From Camarhynchus parvulus (lineage: Eukaryota > Chordata > Aves > Passeriformes > Thraupidae): a DNA stretch of 64,000 nucleotides. A program made the translations under genes and the position numbers. The DNA lies in the NCBI RefSeq assembly GCF_901933205.1, contig NC_044577.1, positions 1,178,001 to 1,242,000 on the forward strand, read 5' to 3'. Under the pieces are notes generated by a model, which was given only the letters and a program-made list of their open reading frames with translations, made no database searches and had not been told where the DNA came from. Positions 44,418 through 55,600 of the stretch are shown piece after piece; position 1 is the stretch's first letter, and each line of letters begins with the position of its first letter.

Positions 44418-44970
44418 TGATGCCTAGGCAATGAGAGAATGCTTGAGCTACACAAAAAGCTGTAGCAGTGCAGAGTCATATACCCTGTTACAAAGTTGTT
44501 ACAAAGTAGCGACTTTGTAACAGGGTATATGAATGAAGCAGGTTTTGGAAATCAGCAAATTTAGCAGAACAAGCTACCTGCAAAAGCTAACCACTGGCTG
44601 CTTGAGCAGACAACCCTGTAGAGCATGCACATGAAGCAGGCGTGGAGAGCTCAAGCCCAAGGAAGACTTATGAGCCTTCATCCAAAACGACCAGCAGAGG
44701 CTCATGACCACCTTGTGCAGAAACCGTGCATGTGCTACAAGGGCTTGCATCATCATTTCATTAGAAAATATGTTGCAATGTGAAGGTGAGGAAAGTATAA
44801 TGTGCACATGAAGTAAAAAAGATATAAGAGCTGCTAGAACTGTTCAAAGAATGGATGAGTGAGTTTGTGGTGCAGCAATGCCCCTCACTCCCGGCGTTGA
44901 ATAAACAAATACCTGCTGCATAGGCCTTATACTATGGAGTGCTGTTTTCTTGCCTACTTTTCAGGCATCA
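44418..44970 (+). mobile_element. 3' LTR of the gammaretrovirus-like element (553 bp)
   Basis: Follows a purine tract (AAAAGAAAAGGTGGACT, 44,401-44,417). Ends form a perfect 7-bp inverted repeat, TGATGCC/GGCATCA. TATA-like GATATAAGAG at about 44,820 and AATAAA at 44,900-44,905. Confidence 0.75.
44477..44531. repeat. Perfect 20-bp inverted repeat in the LTR U3
   Basis: Arms CATATACCCTGTTACAAAGT (44,477-44,496) and its exact reverse complement (44,512-44,531), separated by 15 bases that repeat part of the arm (TGTTACAAAGT). It could form a long hairpin. Confidence 0.93.
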
Positions 44971-45270
44971 GCACCCTAATAAGAGACACAGAACAGCTTC
45001 TCCTCCCAGTTATCGCTATCCACTGCACATCCCCACGTGTCTGCCTTGATGTTCACTGGAGAACCTCCCTATTTGTGGCCATCCATTGCCACGCTCAGCA
45101 GGGACGCAGTTTTGTTTGGACATGAACTGCCACAGCCAGACACGCAGCGACCAGAGCCTAAAATATCACAGGCTGGGCAGATTCTTTTTTTTTTTTCCAT
45201 AATGCAGGAAAGAGTCAGAAAAGCACAGTGTTCAATTGAAATCTGATTATCCTGAGAAACTCAGAAACTG
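44971..45270. other. Spacer without recognisable features
   Basis: Unique-looking sequence between the LTR and the MROH copy B 5' region, with one T run at about 45,186. Nothing supported. Confidence 0.5.
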
Positions 45271-46130
45271 ATGGTGTTGTGGTGCTACTGCCAGTCCCTT
45301 CCTTGAGAAAAATTTCTTTCAGGAAGGAGCAACATCATCTGACAGAGACCAAGTGTTGCCAGCAGTTGCTCCAGGTGCTGCGGCCATCAGCCCCTGCAGG
45401 AAGGAGCACAGCCCCCAGTGCACGTGGGCTTTGGCTCCCTGTGGCACAGAAGCCCCCCGGGGGCACAGGTCTCTGGGGCAGGAGACGGGCACCAGCGCTG
45501 CCAGGGCTCGGGGGGTGGCAGCTCTGCTTGGCCGGGGACTCTGCCACAGCTGCTGATGTCAGCGCTGCCCGGGCCCCAGGGCTCAGAGCAGCATTGGTGC
45601 CCGGGCCCACCCGTTCCTTGTGCGTGTCACAGCCGCGGCTTTAGGATGGCCACCGGCCGGGACGTGTCCCAAGGAGGCCGTGCCAGCTTCCCTGGAAGGC
45701 CCCGTGCCCTTCCCAGCGCGGCTGCCTCGGCAGCCCTGGGGGCTCCTTCTGCTGCCCTGAGCCCGCAGAGCAGGGCAGCGTTTGCTGATGCTCTGAGCCC
45801 TTCCTAAAGATCCTGTGCGGGCTGCCTTAGACACCTGGGGCCAGGCATTCCTTCCAGCCTGGGCCACTCTGGCTGGGCTGGGGGCGGCCCCAGGGCAGGC
45901 GGCAGTGTGTGCAAGGGCCCTTGTGACACGCTGCAGCACGGTCACCGTGCCATGGAACGGAACCTGGTGTCCAAGGGCCCTTTGTGACACGTGGTGACAA
46001 AGGAGCTGGCGGTGACAGGAGCAGGCCACAGTGCTTGGAGCACGCGACGGGACAGGACGGGACAGAGCGGTGCCGTGAGGAGCCCCCGCACAGCGCGCTC
46101 GTTCGTGTCCCACCCGGAGCTTTTCCGAGG
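45271..46130 (+). promoter_or_regulatory. GC-rich 5' region of MROH copy B
   Basis: Inverted counterpart of 3,930-4,780 and nearly identical to it over about 45,350-45,960. It includes the dyad GCACGG-TGA-CCGTGC at about 45,936-45,950. It sits upstream of the copy B start codon and is inferred to contain its promoter. Confidence 0.6.
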
Positions 46131-46139
46131 CGTTACGCC

Positions 46140-46487
46140 TACAGGTGACCTCGTGGCAAGACTGTGGGCCTTGGTGGCCTGTGGCCTTCCCGAGGCTTCT
46201 CTTTTCCAGGTGCCCTCGAGGCCAGACTTGGTGACTCAGAACTTTTCTGAGGCATCTCCCATCCTTCTGGCCTCCGCATTCGAGGCGTGACCCTGGGACT
46301 TAGTGACCAAAACCATTTACGAGGTCTCTCCTGTCCTTGTGGCAGGAGCCCTCGAGACCAAAGTGCAGGACTTGCTGTCCTGCAGTTTTCTGTCTCTGGT
46401 GCCTTCAAGGCACAACTAAAGGACTTACTGACTCAGAACTTTCACAAGGCATGTCTCTTTAAAGTGCCCTCAAGGACAGACTCTGGC
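46140..46487 (+). repeat. Imperfect ~80-90-bp tandem repeats just upstream of the MROH start
   Basis: Four to five degenerate units sharing CCCTCGAGGCCAGACTTGGTGACTCAGAAC-like words (pieces: GACTTGGTGACTCAGAAC, TCGAGGCGTGACC, GGACTTACTGACTCAGAAC, CCCTCAAGGACAGACT). The last unit runs into the ATG at 46,488. A shorter series precedes copies A and C (for example GGTCACCAAGTCCCAC). Confidence 0.6.
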
Positions 46488-49400
46488 ATGGCAGGCAGAT
46501 TTCTCAGCCTGTTTAAAGTCTTCCGGAGGAAAAAAGAGAAAGGCCCTGGAGCTGCCCCAGGAAAAGAGTCTGACGAGCCCAAGCACTTACAGCCACTGCA
46601 GGAGGGTGAGTGGCAGAGCTGGGCCACAGAGCTGATGGGGGCAGCCAGCTTGGCCCCATCCCATCCCATCCCATCCCATCCCATCCCATCCCATCCCATC
46701 CCATCCCATCCCATGCCATGCCATCCCATCCCATCCCATCCCATCCCATCCCATGCCCTAGGGACATGCCCACGGACAGGATGGAAGAGGGGCAGGGCAG
46801 ACACCCCACAGTGGCCGTGCTCCATCCCCTGGGCCATCCCGGGGCTCTCCCTGCCTGGGGAGCGCAGGGCTGGGCTGTGTTCTCCGGCCTCTCCTGCAGC
46901 CCCTCAGGTCTGGCTGCGCTCGCTCTTTGCCAGATGCAGCCCTGGACAAGACACAAGAGCAGGAACCCGGCCCTGGCCGCTTGCGCAAAACCCTAAAGGT
47001 ACCTGCAGCCACCCCCACCTGGGCTGGGCCTGCGGTCCCTGCTCAGCCCAGCACCACGCTTGGAGCATGCCATGGAGCATCCCTGCCTTCCCTGTCCTTT
47101 ATTCTCCTGCAGACATCCGGAAATTCCTGCAGAGGTTCCGGAAGACCGCTCCACAGCAGCTGAGGCCACAGCGAATGACTCGGGCGACCACAGCCCAGGC
47201 AGAGCCTGATGTCAGCCCTGATTTGGCTGAGTGCTCACAAGACTCCGATACCTCGTACTGAAATTGGTTCCGCTTTTGGCTCCCTGCCGATGTGGCCAGA
47301 GAACCAGCTCAGGGCATCGCAAATACTGACACCAAACCAGATTCGGTTGAGTGCTCAGAAGACTCTGAGGCTGCAATGAATTCCAGTGATCACAGGGCAA
47401 AGGATGACATGGCAGTGACTGTGGATGTTATCACAACCGCCAACACTGGAGAGACTCAGGGAATCACAAATACTGACACAATGCCCGCTCCCACTGTGAT
47501 TCATGTTCCCACTAAGGATTTTTTTGAAGAGAGTTCTGTTCCTTCTCAGCAGCAGGTAAGCAGCCTGGGGCCAGGCCTGGAGGCCTGCCAGGATCGTGTG
47601 TCCCCTCAAGCCATGGTCACTGGGCCCCCTCAGCCCCTTTGAGTCCAGCACAGTGTGGCAGGAAGGGAAGCACTTCTTGGGGGAAGCTGGGGAAGTTGCT
47701 GACTTGGACAGCACTCAATATCTCCCCTATGCCTCCTCCAGGTGCCAGCCATTGTAAGGGGCATTCACCAGAGTCTACAGTCCCATGTCACTGTGGATGC
47801 CAGGCTGCAAAGGGACATTGTGAGGCTGGCTGAAGAACACCCTGCTGACGTGGTGCTGACCCTCCTGCGCTGTGCCCCAACGTGTGACAGGTACGGGGCC
47901 CACGTGCCTGGAGAGCTCAGGGCTCACCAGCCTTTGGGGCCCATGGCCCTGCACAGCCTGTGCTATGGGGTCTGCCAGACAGGCAGAGAGCTCCAGGACC
48001 CTGGGGCCCCTCTGTTTCCCAAGCCTGCTGCCAATGCTCCCTCCCTGCCCCTCAGGGCACCGGGGCTCTGTCACCTGGGCCCCCACAGCTGCACAGGGCA
48101 TGGTACTGGGACTGAGATGCCCCTGACACAGAGCTCTGATCCCACAGAGCTGCTGGTATTATGTGGAGAACCATAGGGTCATCGGGACCAGCCATGGAGA
48201 AAGTGCTGCCAACACTGCTCTTTGTGATGGAGGATTGGCCACTGCACAGTGCGTGCACCTCTGATGGGGACGACAGGGACGTTTTTGCCCTGGCTGTGAG
48301 TGTCTGGATCTGGCCTCCACTTGCCCCTCAGTCACCTCTCCAGCAGCTCTCCATCCTCTCCATGCCTCAGGCACTGGGCTGAACTCTGGGCTAGGGGCAG
48401 GCTCAGGGGGCACCAGGCCCGCTGCTCCTCCTGCATCTGCCCTTGGGCCCTGCCCCATGGACACCTCGGCACTGAGCGCGGTCTCGGGCTGCTTCTTTTG
48501 CAGGCAACTCTGGTGATCTGGGTTATCATGCCTGAGCGCGACAAGGCGATGCTGCTTTACCCCTCCCGCCTGTTTGTGGCTCTGCTCTTCCATGTTGCCA
48601 TCACCACACAGCAGACGCCACCAGAGGAAGTTGATACCTTCTGGAGAGCATGCCAGGAGGAACACCGCCTTCCCAGCAAGTCCAACAGGTCCCAGTCCTC
48701 CTTTCCTTCCCATGCCCTTGTGGCCAGCGCCAGTGTTCCCAGTGTGACCTGGGCTTTGCTCTGCACACAGGTTTGCAGTGCAGGCCATGAAGGCTCTGCT
48801 CTGCCGACTGTGGTGTGAAAATGATGTGGTTGCTATGGAGCGCAAGCGTTGCTGGGACACGCTGCTGTGTGCTCACACCCAGCACTATGCCATGGGTCTG
48901 CTGGCCAGGTGAGATCTCCTTCTCCCCACTGCCCCTGGCATTTGTGCCCTGTGCCCCACTCAGTCCCTGTGGTCATGGGCCAGAGGGCCTCGTCACTGAG
49001 GGACGGCCAAGGAGACTGGGAAAGGCAGGGAGAGGAGAGTGCCCAGAAGGGGAGACCTCCCACCGCGTTCCCATTGCCCTACAGGGATGATGAGGAAAGA
49101 CCAGACCTCTGTGAGTCAGTCCTGGGAGATGTTTGCCACTCCACCTCATCGTCTTGGTGCCTTTTTTGCCTTTCAGGGAGATGCGCCGTGTCTCCCTCTC
49201 CTTGTGTTCTGGGATTGCTCTCCACCTGCTTTGGCTGCTCAGCAGGGAGGAGCAACATTGGGATCTGCCTGCCCTGGCATTCCTTGTGGAGGTGAGCCTC
49301 AAGGCCAGCGCTGCCTGGCTGCGCTGCCTCCCAGCTCTCTGCCCTCTCGTAGGCACAGCTGCCAGGACGGTGCCCGTGCCCTGTGCTGCTGCCTGGGCCC

Positions 49401-51795
49401 AGCCCTGTGCGGTTCCAGGCTCCTGCCGGCCGGCTCCCTGTCACTGCCCTGTGCCTTTCAGGTCCTCGAGTGCCTGGACTGGAGTGAAGCTGCTGACAGC
49501 ACACTGGAGATCATGTCAAGGTACCTGCAGATGGAGCACAGGGAGCGGCGTCGCCTGGCGCTCAGAGGCCTCGTGGTGCTCAGCAAGGATCCCTCGCTGG
49601 TGAGAAGGGGGCAGTGGCTGAAGCTGCGCTGGGGAAAGCAGCCCCTTGGGATGGCAGGGCTCCAGGAGCTGAGGCAGCTGCTCCCAGCTCTCCTGCCTCA
49701 CCTGCCCCAGTGCTTTGGGTCAGGCCTTTGGCCTGTGGGCCCTGCGTGCAGCAGCAGGGTGGGCTTGCAGTGCCAGGGCGGTGGCGCAGCCGTCCATGGC
49801 TTCCCAGCACAGCCTTGGGTTCCACACAGGCCAAGCGTATATGCAGCGTTTTTCAAAGCCTTCTGGACCGGCTGAGTGATGCAGATGGAGAGGTGGTCAG
49901 AATGACGCTCTCTGTGTTGACTAATTTGCTGAAGAACAAAGGCATCCTGGTATCCGACACCACTGCCCCCAAGCTGGCTGAGGCGCTCCTGCTGCTCTTT
50001 GACCATGTAAGGCTCTGTGTCCCCAGCCTAGGGCACTGGTTGCTACCCAGAAACTTTGGGTCCTGGGAATTTTTGTACTGTTCAGGTGGGCCTGGAGTAG
50101 CTGGTGCTGACTTTTTTTTCCTTTCCTCTAGGACAACAGCCATGTGCAGCTGCTCTCCCTTGACCTCTTCTTCAAGGTGATGGATTTGGTAGTAGATGAA
50201 GGAAAAAGGCCCCTTAAGTCAATTGTGCGCCAGAGCCTACCTCCACTCTTCTTCCACTGCCATGATGAGAATCAGCATGTGGCAGAGGTGAGGAATCATG
50301 GGCTGCTCTTGTCCCCCTGGGAGAGGGCTGGGCTGCCTCCTGCCCTGGCACCTTGGGAGCTGCAGCCTCCTCCAGGCTGTGGCACTGGGATGCTCCTGAA
50401 CCCTGGCCTGTGGGGCCATCTGTGCCTCTCTGCTGCTCTCCAGGCCTCCCGGGAAACGCTACGCTGTGCAGCTGGGTTCCTGAAGAAGAGGGAACTCAAG
50501 CAGCTGGTGGAGAGAGAGAAGCTGTTGACGTTTGCCGAGGTCCTGGTAAGGAGAGCCTGTAAGCCCCAGGCTCAGCCTGGAGAAGGCCCCTGAGCGCGGT
50601 GCTCAGTGTGCGGGGCTGGCAGCTGTGCCCCTGCCCGCTGCTGCAGCCAGAGGCCGCGCGGGCTCTTCTCCAGGCTCCCGTGGGCCCGAGCCGGGTGCCC
50701 ATGGAGCCCCGGCCCGGCGGGGCTGCGGGCCGGCACCGCGGCTCCCCGGGCAGCAGCCGGCCCTCTGCCCCCTGCCCTCGGGAGCCCGGCGCCAGCGGCT
50801 GCTGCTGGCCGCGCCTCAGGGCTGTGCGGCCAGGGGAGGCGGGGCTGGGCGCAGGCAGCGCCCGGCCCAGGGGCTGAGCCCGCGCCAACCCTTCCCTCCT
50901 GCCGCTCTCTGCAGCTGGCAGAGGACAGGAGCAGAGCGGCCGAGCACCTGCGCCGGACCCTGCCGTTCCTGGATAGCCCACAGGAGCCCCTGCGAGAGGC
51001 GGCCGTCAGGTTCATGGGTGAGCCACGAGCCCGGGCTCCCTCCCCGGCCCGGCCCGCCGCAGCTCGGCCCCAGCCCCGCCTGCTGCCCCGGCAGCGCCAG
51101 CCGGGCCCGGCGCCGTGGAGCCCCGCCTGGCCTGGGCATTGCTGCTGCCGCCTTCTGGCAGCCGTGCCCTGGGGCGGCAGCGTGCGGCAAGGGCCGGGCT
51201 GAGCCCTGCCGGGCCAGCAGCCCGTGTGGCCACAGCGCCGGCAGCGCCGCTGGCAGGGAGCTGTGCCGCTGGGGCCCTGACAGGCTCTGTGCTCACAGGC
51301 ATCGCCGGGGTGCTCCTGAGGGGGCAGCCAGGAGAGCTCCAGGTCATCTGTGAGGGTGAGTGAGGGCAGCGGGCTGACAGCGGGGGCTGGCAGCGAGAGC
51401 TGCAATGCCTGGCCACGAAGCTGCAATCCCTTTCCCAGCTGCGGCAGGCTTCGCTCCTTGTGTGGATGAAGGGTGGCGTGGGCAGAGCGCACAGAGGTTT
51501 CAGGGACGCAGGGGAGCGGATTCGTGGCCAGCAGATTCAGTTGACACCCCTCTCTTGTGGCCGTGGCAAGAGCTGGGTGGGATGGCCCTGGCAGGAAGGT
51601 CTCCCAGGATTCCCACAGATCCAGGCTCTTACCGTGGCTCTGTTCCTCTCTCTTCCAGCCCTTCAGGCCCTGAGGAGAGATGACAGCCCTTCGCAGACAA
51701 ACATAGTTGTTCAACAGATATTCAGTGAAAAAGCTGCAGAACTGGCTCAGAAGAACCAGTCTTTGTTTAAGATCTCTAAATGCCGTGGAAGATGA
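46488..51795 (+). CDS. MROH-like HEAT-repeat protein, copy B (15-exon model)
   Basis: Exons: 46488-46605, 46934-46998, 47113-47555, 47742-47890, 48148-48295, 48504-48688, 48771-48908, 49177-49291, 49462-49599, 49830-50006, 50132-50287, 50444-50545, 50915-51017, 51299-51355, 51659-51795 (TGA). All have GT/AG borders. Start ATG begins MAGRFLSLFKVFRRKK. Family signatures include ADVVLTLLRCAPTCDR, VFALAATLVIWV, RRLALRGLVVL and LAEALLLLFDHV. Exon 3 has lost one base at its start and carries a TGA in the ancestral frame. Exon 3 is bounded by phase-0 introns, and leaving it out gives a continuous 1,788-nt frame (595 codons plus stop), so a product lacking it is possible. The protein's biochemical role is unknown; the family is thought to form alpha-helical HEAT arrays. 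Confidence 0.77.
46656..46756. repeat. CCCAT pentamer microsatellite in MROH intron 1 (copy B)
   Basis: About 19-20 copies of CCCAT, broken by two CCATG units in the middle. Same intronic position as in copies A and C. Confidence 0.93.
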
Positions 51796-51895
51796 GACTG
51801 CCTTGAGACCAGAAGAGACCAGCTGGAGCTCCAGTACCAGCTGATGATTGGCACACCTGAGCCTGCAGGAAACTTGCATTGCTTCAGCCCTCTCC

Positions 51896-52100
51896 CTGCC
51901 TATAGATAGCTCCCTTTCTCCAGCCCCCTATAGATAGCTCCCTCCCTCCAGCCCCCTATAGATATAGCTCCCTCCCTCCAGCCCCCTATAGATAGCTCCC
52001 TCCTTCCAGCCCCCTATAGATATAGCTCCCTCCCTCCAGCCCCCTATAGATAGCTCCCTTTCTCCAGCCCCCTATAGATAGCTCCCTCCCTCCAGCCCTC
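51896..52100 (+). repeat. ~30-bp tandem repeat in the copy B 3' UTR
   Basis: Six to seven units of CTATAGATAGCTCCCTCCCTCCAGCCCC, some with an extra TA (GATATAGCT) or TTTCT variant, about 100 bases after the stop codon. Confidence 0.9.
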
Positions 52101-52228
52101 AGCCTCTGCGCAGCCTTTCTTTTTCCCTCCACTCTCCCTCCCTGTGGACAGCTCTTTCCCTCCAGCCCTCAGACCCTGCCCGTCCCCTTTTTTCCCTCCC
52201 AGCTCATCCCTTTGCTTTGCTTTATATT

Positions 52229-52234
52229 AATAAA
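52229..52234 (+). terminator. Polyadenylation signal of MROH copy B
   Basis: AATAAA about 435 bases after the TGA, following the 3' UTR repeat. First such signal downstream of the gene. Confidence 0.65.
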
Positions 52235-52239
52235 CAGTT

Positions 52240-53300
52240 CGGCATGTTCCCTTTGCCTGCATCTCTGAGGAGCTGAAGCAAATCCGGGGCCCTGGGACAC
52301 ACAGGCCCTGCTGCCGTTCTCTGCCACGCCGTGTTTTGTGCACAGGCCCAGAGGAACGAGGGCAGCTCAGGCTGGAAAGGTGCCTGTGCTGAAGGTGCAG
52401 TTCCACAGCACTGTGCAGTTCCACATCTTGCTGAGCACCTCGGAGCCCCTGGATTTTGGGAGAGCCAACCTGAGTATGCTCTGAACCCAGCTGAGAGGGA
52501 TTCCATGGCAAGCATCCATGGAGGGCAAAGGAGCTTGGAATGCTGGAAGCTTTCAAGAATAGCTTCCTGAAAGCACAGCAGTGCTCCATCCCTGCACAGC
52601 ATGAGGAAGAGGGCAGAAGCAGAGAGCATGCGGGCTTAGCAGGGAGCTCTGGGTGTGCCTAAGGGCAAATGAAGCAGCAGCACGGTGCCCCAGAGTGGGA
52701 CAGGGGCCGTGCCGGTGCCCGCAGCGCTGTCAGGCAGTGCCGGGATCCCGGCTGTGCTTCTGCTCCCCACACGGGAGGAATGGCAGCCCCAGGCTCAGCC
52801 CCAGTCAGAAAGCCAACCAAGGCAGAGCAGAGGGAGGGCACCCTTCCAGTCTCTCTTGGGCATGGCCGCAAAACAGCCCCTGCTGCTTCTTCCTCCGCCT
52901 GTGCTTGGGCTGTGCTGCTGGCAGAGCCAGCCAGGTTGTGCTCTGGGTTCCAAAGCCTGTTGGGAGCGGGCATGAAAAGCTCTGTGTGCACAGCAGAGAG
53001 ACCTGGAAGGTGCTGGCAAGAGCCTCTAAACTAAATATAGGATCTTTCAGTTCAAATATGTGGTTTCCTTTAGCAAGAAAGAGCTCCTCTGACTCTTTCA
53101 GTGCTTGTTTTGCTCTCTTTGGACTGTCTAATGCTTGGACCGGGAACTTCCACCAATTCCAAGGTCTGCAGTGGCAGTAGGGATTGTGCAGTTGAAATGG
53201 TGGCAATGGAAGGACACATTAGAGTCCCATGCGTCCTTTGATGCTGTTATGTTTGCTCAGCAGTTGACAACACAAGGAGAATTCAAGTTTTCTTCTCAGC
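52240..53300. other. Intergenic sequence, no recognised gene
   Basis: Mixed GC-rich sequence. Open frames are short and do not resemble a family I know. No repeat structure visible. Confidence 0.5.
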
Positions 53301-53400
53301 TTGGGGAATCACAGAATGCCAGAACACTTTGCGTTGCAAAGTATCATAAAGATCATCCCGTTCCCACCACCCTGCTATGGACACAGGTGCTGTGCAGGCA
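53300..53400 (-). mobile_element. Degraded CR1 LINE 3' fragment
   Basis: The words AATCACAGAATG, AAAGATCATCCCGTTCCCACC and CCCTGCTATGGACA match, in order, the avian CR1 3'-end pattern read from its end, so the fragment lies on the minus strand. Very short and diverged. Confidence 0.6.
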
Positions 53401-53734
53401 CAGCTGTCATTAGAACTGGAAGAACACTTTCCCATGGTTACCTTTTCCTCTCCTGTATTTCAAGCTAACATGAAAAATTCAGATGGTTACAGCTGAATAG
53501 TGTAGCTCACAGGACTTGGAATAGGAGTCTCCAGTGGGCCATTGTATGTCCATTCAGCCTTTGTTAGACCATCCAGATGGAGCTCAGCCCTGTGCAGCCC
53601 AGGCACAAGCAGCAGATTGGTCCATTTCAGCATCCCAAAGTCTTTGGGACTTCCTGTGCACCGTGAGGCTCCTGAATCCATTCTTCAATTCCCAGTTAGT
53701 GCTGTGCAGGACATGAGAAGGCAGGAATCGCCTC

Positions 53735-54515
53735 TTTGGCTCATTCTTGGGTTTGCTGCTCCTGCCTAAAGTAATCATTAGGAGTATATGCCCATATAAA
53801 GGTACAGCTCAACACCAGGGACTTTTTCTGTTGTGTTGAAAACTAAACCCTTGTGTGACTGTTCAGAGACTCTGAAATCCAGGGTGAAAATGACAGCTTT
53901 GGTATTTAAGAATCCCAGAAATGTTGATATGGGATTCGTCTGGTCAAGGATTTGAATGCTAATGCAGAAATTACAAAAATGTTAAAAGTTGGTTTCTTTG
54001 GCAATCCCTCTTAAATGGCATCAGCACACTTACAGGGGACAGGGTATGACACTGGGGACAGCCCTTGGCACTTAATGGCTTCAGATCTGGGAGAGAAATG
54101 TTTTGCCTGGCTTCACCCAGGAGGTCAGGTTTTCCCAGGGCTTTGATCTGTTGGTAACTGCAGGTAGCTTTCACTAAATGCAAAAGGATGGAACAACACA
54201 ACTTCTGGAGAATGTGCCCTAGGGATAGGGAGAAAACCTTGAAAATTATTAACAGGCTCTGGAAAACATTAAGTAAAAAATCAAACAGAGATGTAGCGCT
54301 GAGGCTCTTTGGGTCTGGAGGAAATATTTGCCTTGCATCAGCTATGACACACACAGACAGGCAGCACCTGGGGCGTTGAACATCACAGACTGGGCTAGTG
54401 TTTTTCCCAGAAGAACTGACAGAAGATCACATTGAAACATGACAGTGCCTCTGTACAATCAAATCGTCCAGGGAAACTCAGCAGCTGATGGTGTTGTGGT
54501 GCAATGGGCTGTCAG
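53735..54515. repeat. Inverted-repeat block X, right copy (LTR-free)
   Basis: Reverse complement of 4,765-4,815 plus 5,531-6,255. It lacks the 711-bp LTR found in the left copy. It ends in CTCAGCAGCTGATGGTGTTGTGG, also found beside the 5' regions of copies A and B. Confidence 0.8.
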
Positions 54516-54919
54516 AGGCCACAAGCAGCCCCCCAGCAGCCCCCTTGATCCTGGCACCCGGCTGCTCTGGCACTTCCTCAGTGGGCAGTTAGCGGGATCC
54601 CCTGGAATCAGGCGTGGAACCCTGGTCCCGGCCTTTAAGGGCTGTTAGGCCAGGAGTTGTGGAGCTGGGCACGTGCCCTCCCTGTGCTCCAGACTGGAGC
54701 CCCTGGCCCTTCAGCCTTAGGCATTGAGCTCCACTGCCTGCCTGCCCAGTCTTGTCCCTGTTGCTGTGGCGGAGGCCGAGCTCTGTGGCTTTAGGCCCCA
54801 TTGAGCCAGAAGAGCAGCAGCTTTGAGCCCAGAGGGGCCACAGAAAGGCCCTCTGGACAAAGGGCATTCCTGGCATTCCCAGGGCAGGGACACATGGGAG
54901 TGTGGTGGGCACCTTTAGG
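54516..54919. other. GC-rich spacer, nothing recognised
   Basis: No conserved frame or repeat that I can support. Confidence 0.45.
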
Positions 54920-55600
54920 GTTGTTATGAATAAGTAGCTTGACTAGGCCAATATTCAAGCAGCAATTTATTATTTAATATGGTAAAGTATGAATAATACA
55001 GCGCTTGGTACAGTGGGGGAAGTTTCCCTCCAACTGCACACCAATAATTGAGGATTACAGGTATTTATAGGGGTACGCATCAGTTTTTTTCAGCAGTTTC
55101 TATTTCTAATTTTTTATTCATCAGCAATATTTATTCCAAATTATTACATCACAATTCTATACACTATTGTGATTTAGTTTTTCTCAGGATGTGTTTTTAA
55201 AGGAGTATCCCCAGATGGTGGTGGTCCAGTTTCCGACAGAAGGAAGACGAATCTCATCTGGTGGAGTCCAGCTCCCCAGATGTGGGTCCACCTTTCTAAT
55301 TGCAGAGACTATAAATCTAATAACAGTGATGTCCAGCTTCCCTTGGTCGAAACTGTAAACCCTGGAGTTGATGTTCATGTTCCTTTCTCAAGCTGTTTTT
55401 CTCTGCTTCAATAGGGCGTGAGATAAGCATATTTCCTTTATATATATATTCCAAAGCTATAGTTTCAAGGATACAAGTAATATTCTAAAATTATACTTCA
55501 AAAGGTTATTGTTGCAGAGGTCTTTATGGATTAACTATAAGCAAAAAGCAACATCTTTAACGCTTTAATTCCAATGCTCCTAAATCAACTAGGGTTAATT
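54920..55600 (-). mobile_element. AT-rich LTR-like segment
   Basis: Begins near TGTTATGAATAAGTAGC. Minus-strand AATAAATTGCTGC (about 54,965) would be a polyadenylation signal, and a TATATATA-containing stretch lies at about 55,440. Composition contrasts sharply with its GC-rich neighbours. Ends and target-site duplication not determined. Confidence 0.35.

Larger units (their letters stand above)
35996..44970 (+). mobile_element. Decayed gammaretrovirus-like element with nested LTRs, 5' LTR missing
   Basis: Remnants in order gag, protease, reverse transcriptase, RNase H, integrase, env and a 3' LTR, all on the plus strand with many stops and shifts. Three solo LTRs are nested in pol (38,345-39,010; 40,029-40,946; 41,314-42,094). 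No 5' LTR matching the 3' LTR (TGATGCC...GGCATCA) is present. The left end abuts a broken satellite unit. Confidence 0.88.

Noticed and set aside
50572..51879. 435-codon minus-strand frame opposite the 3' half of MROH copy B, and similar frames at 58,129-59,193 and 57,836-58,957
   Set aside because: They lie antisense to, or across introns of, well-supported MROH exons in very GC-rich DNA and show no family resemblance.
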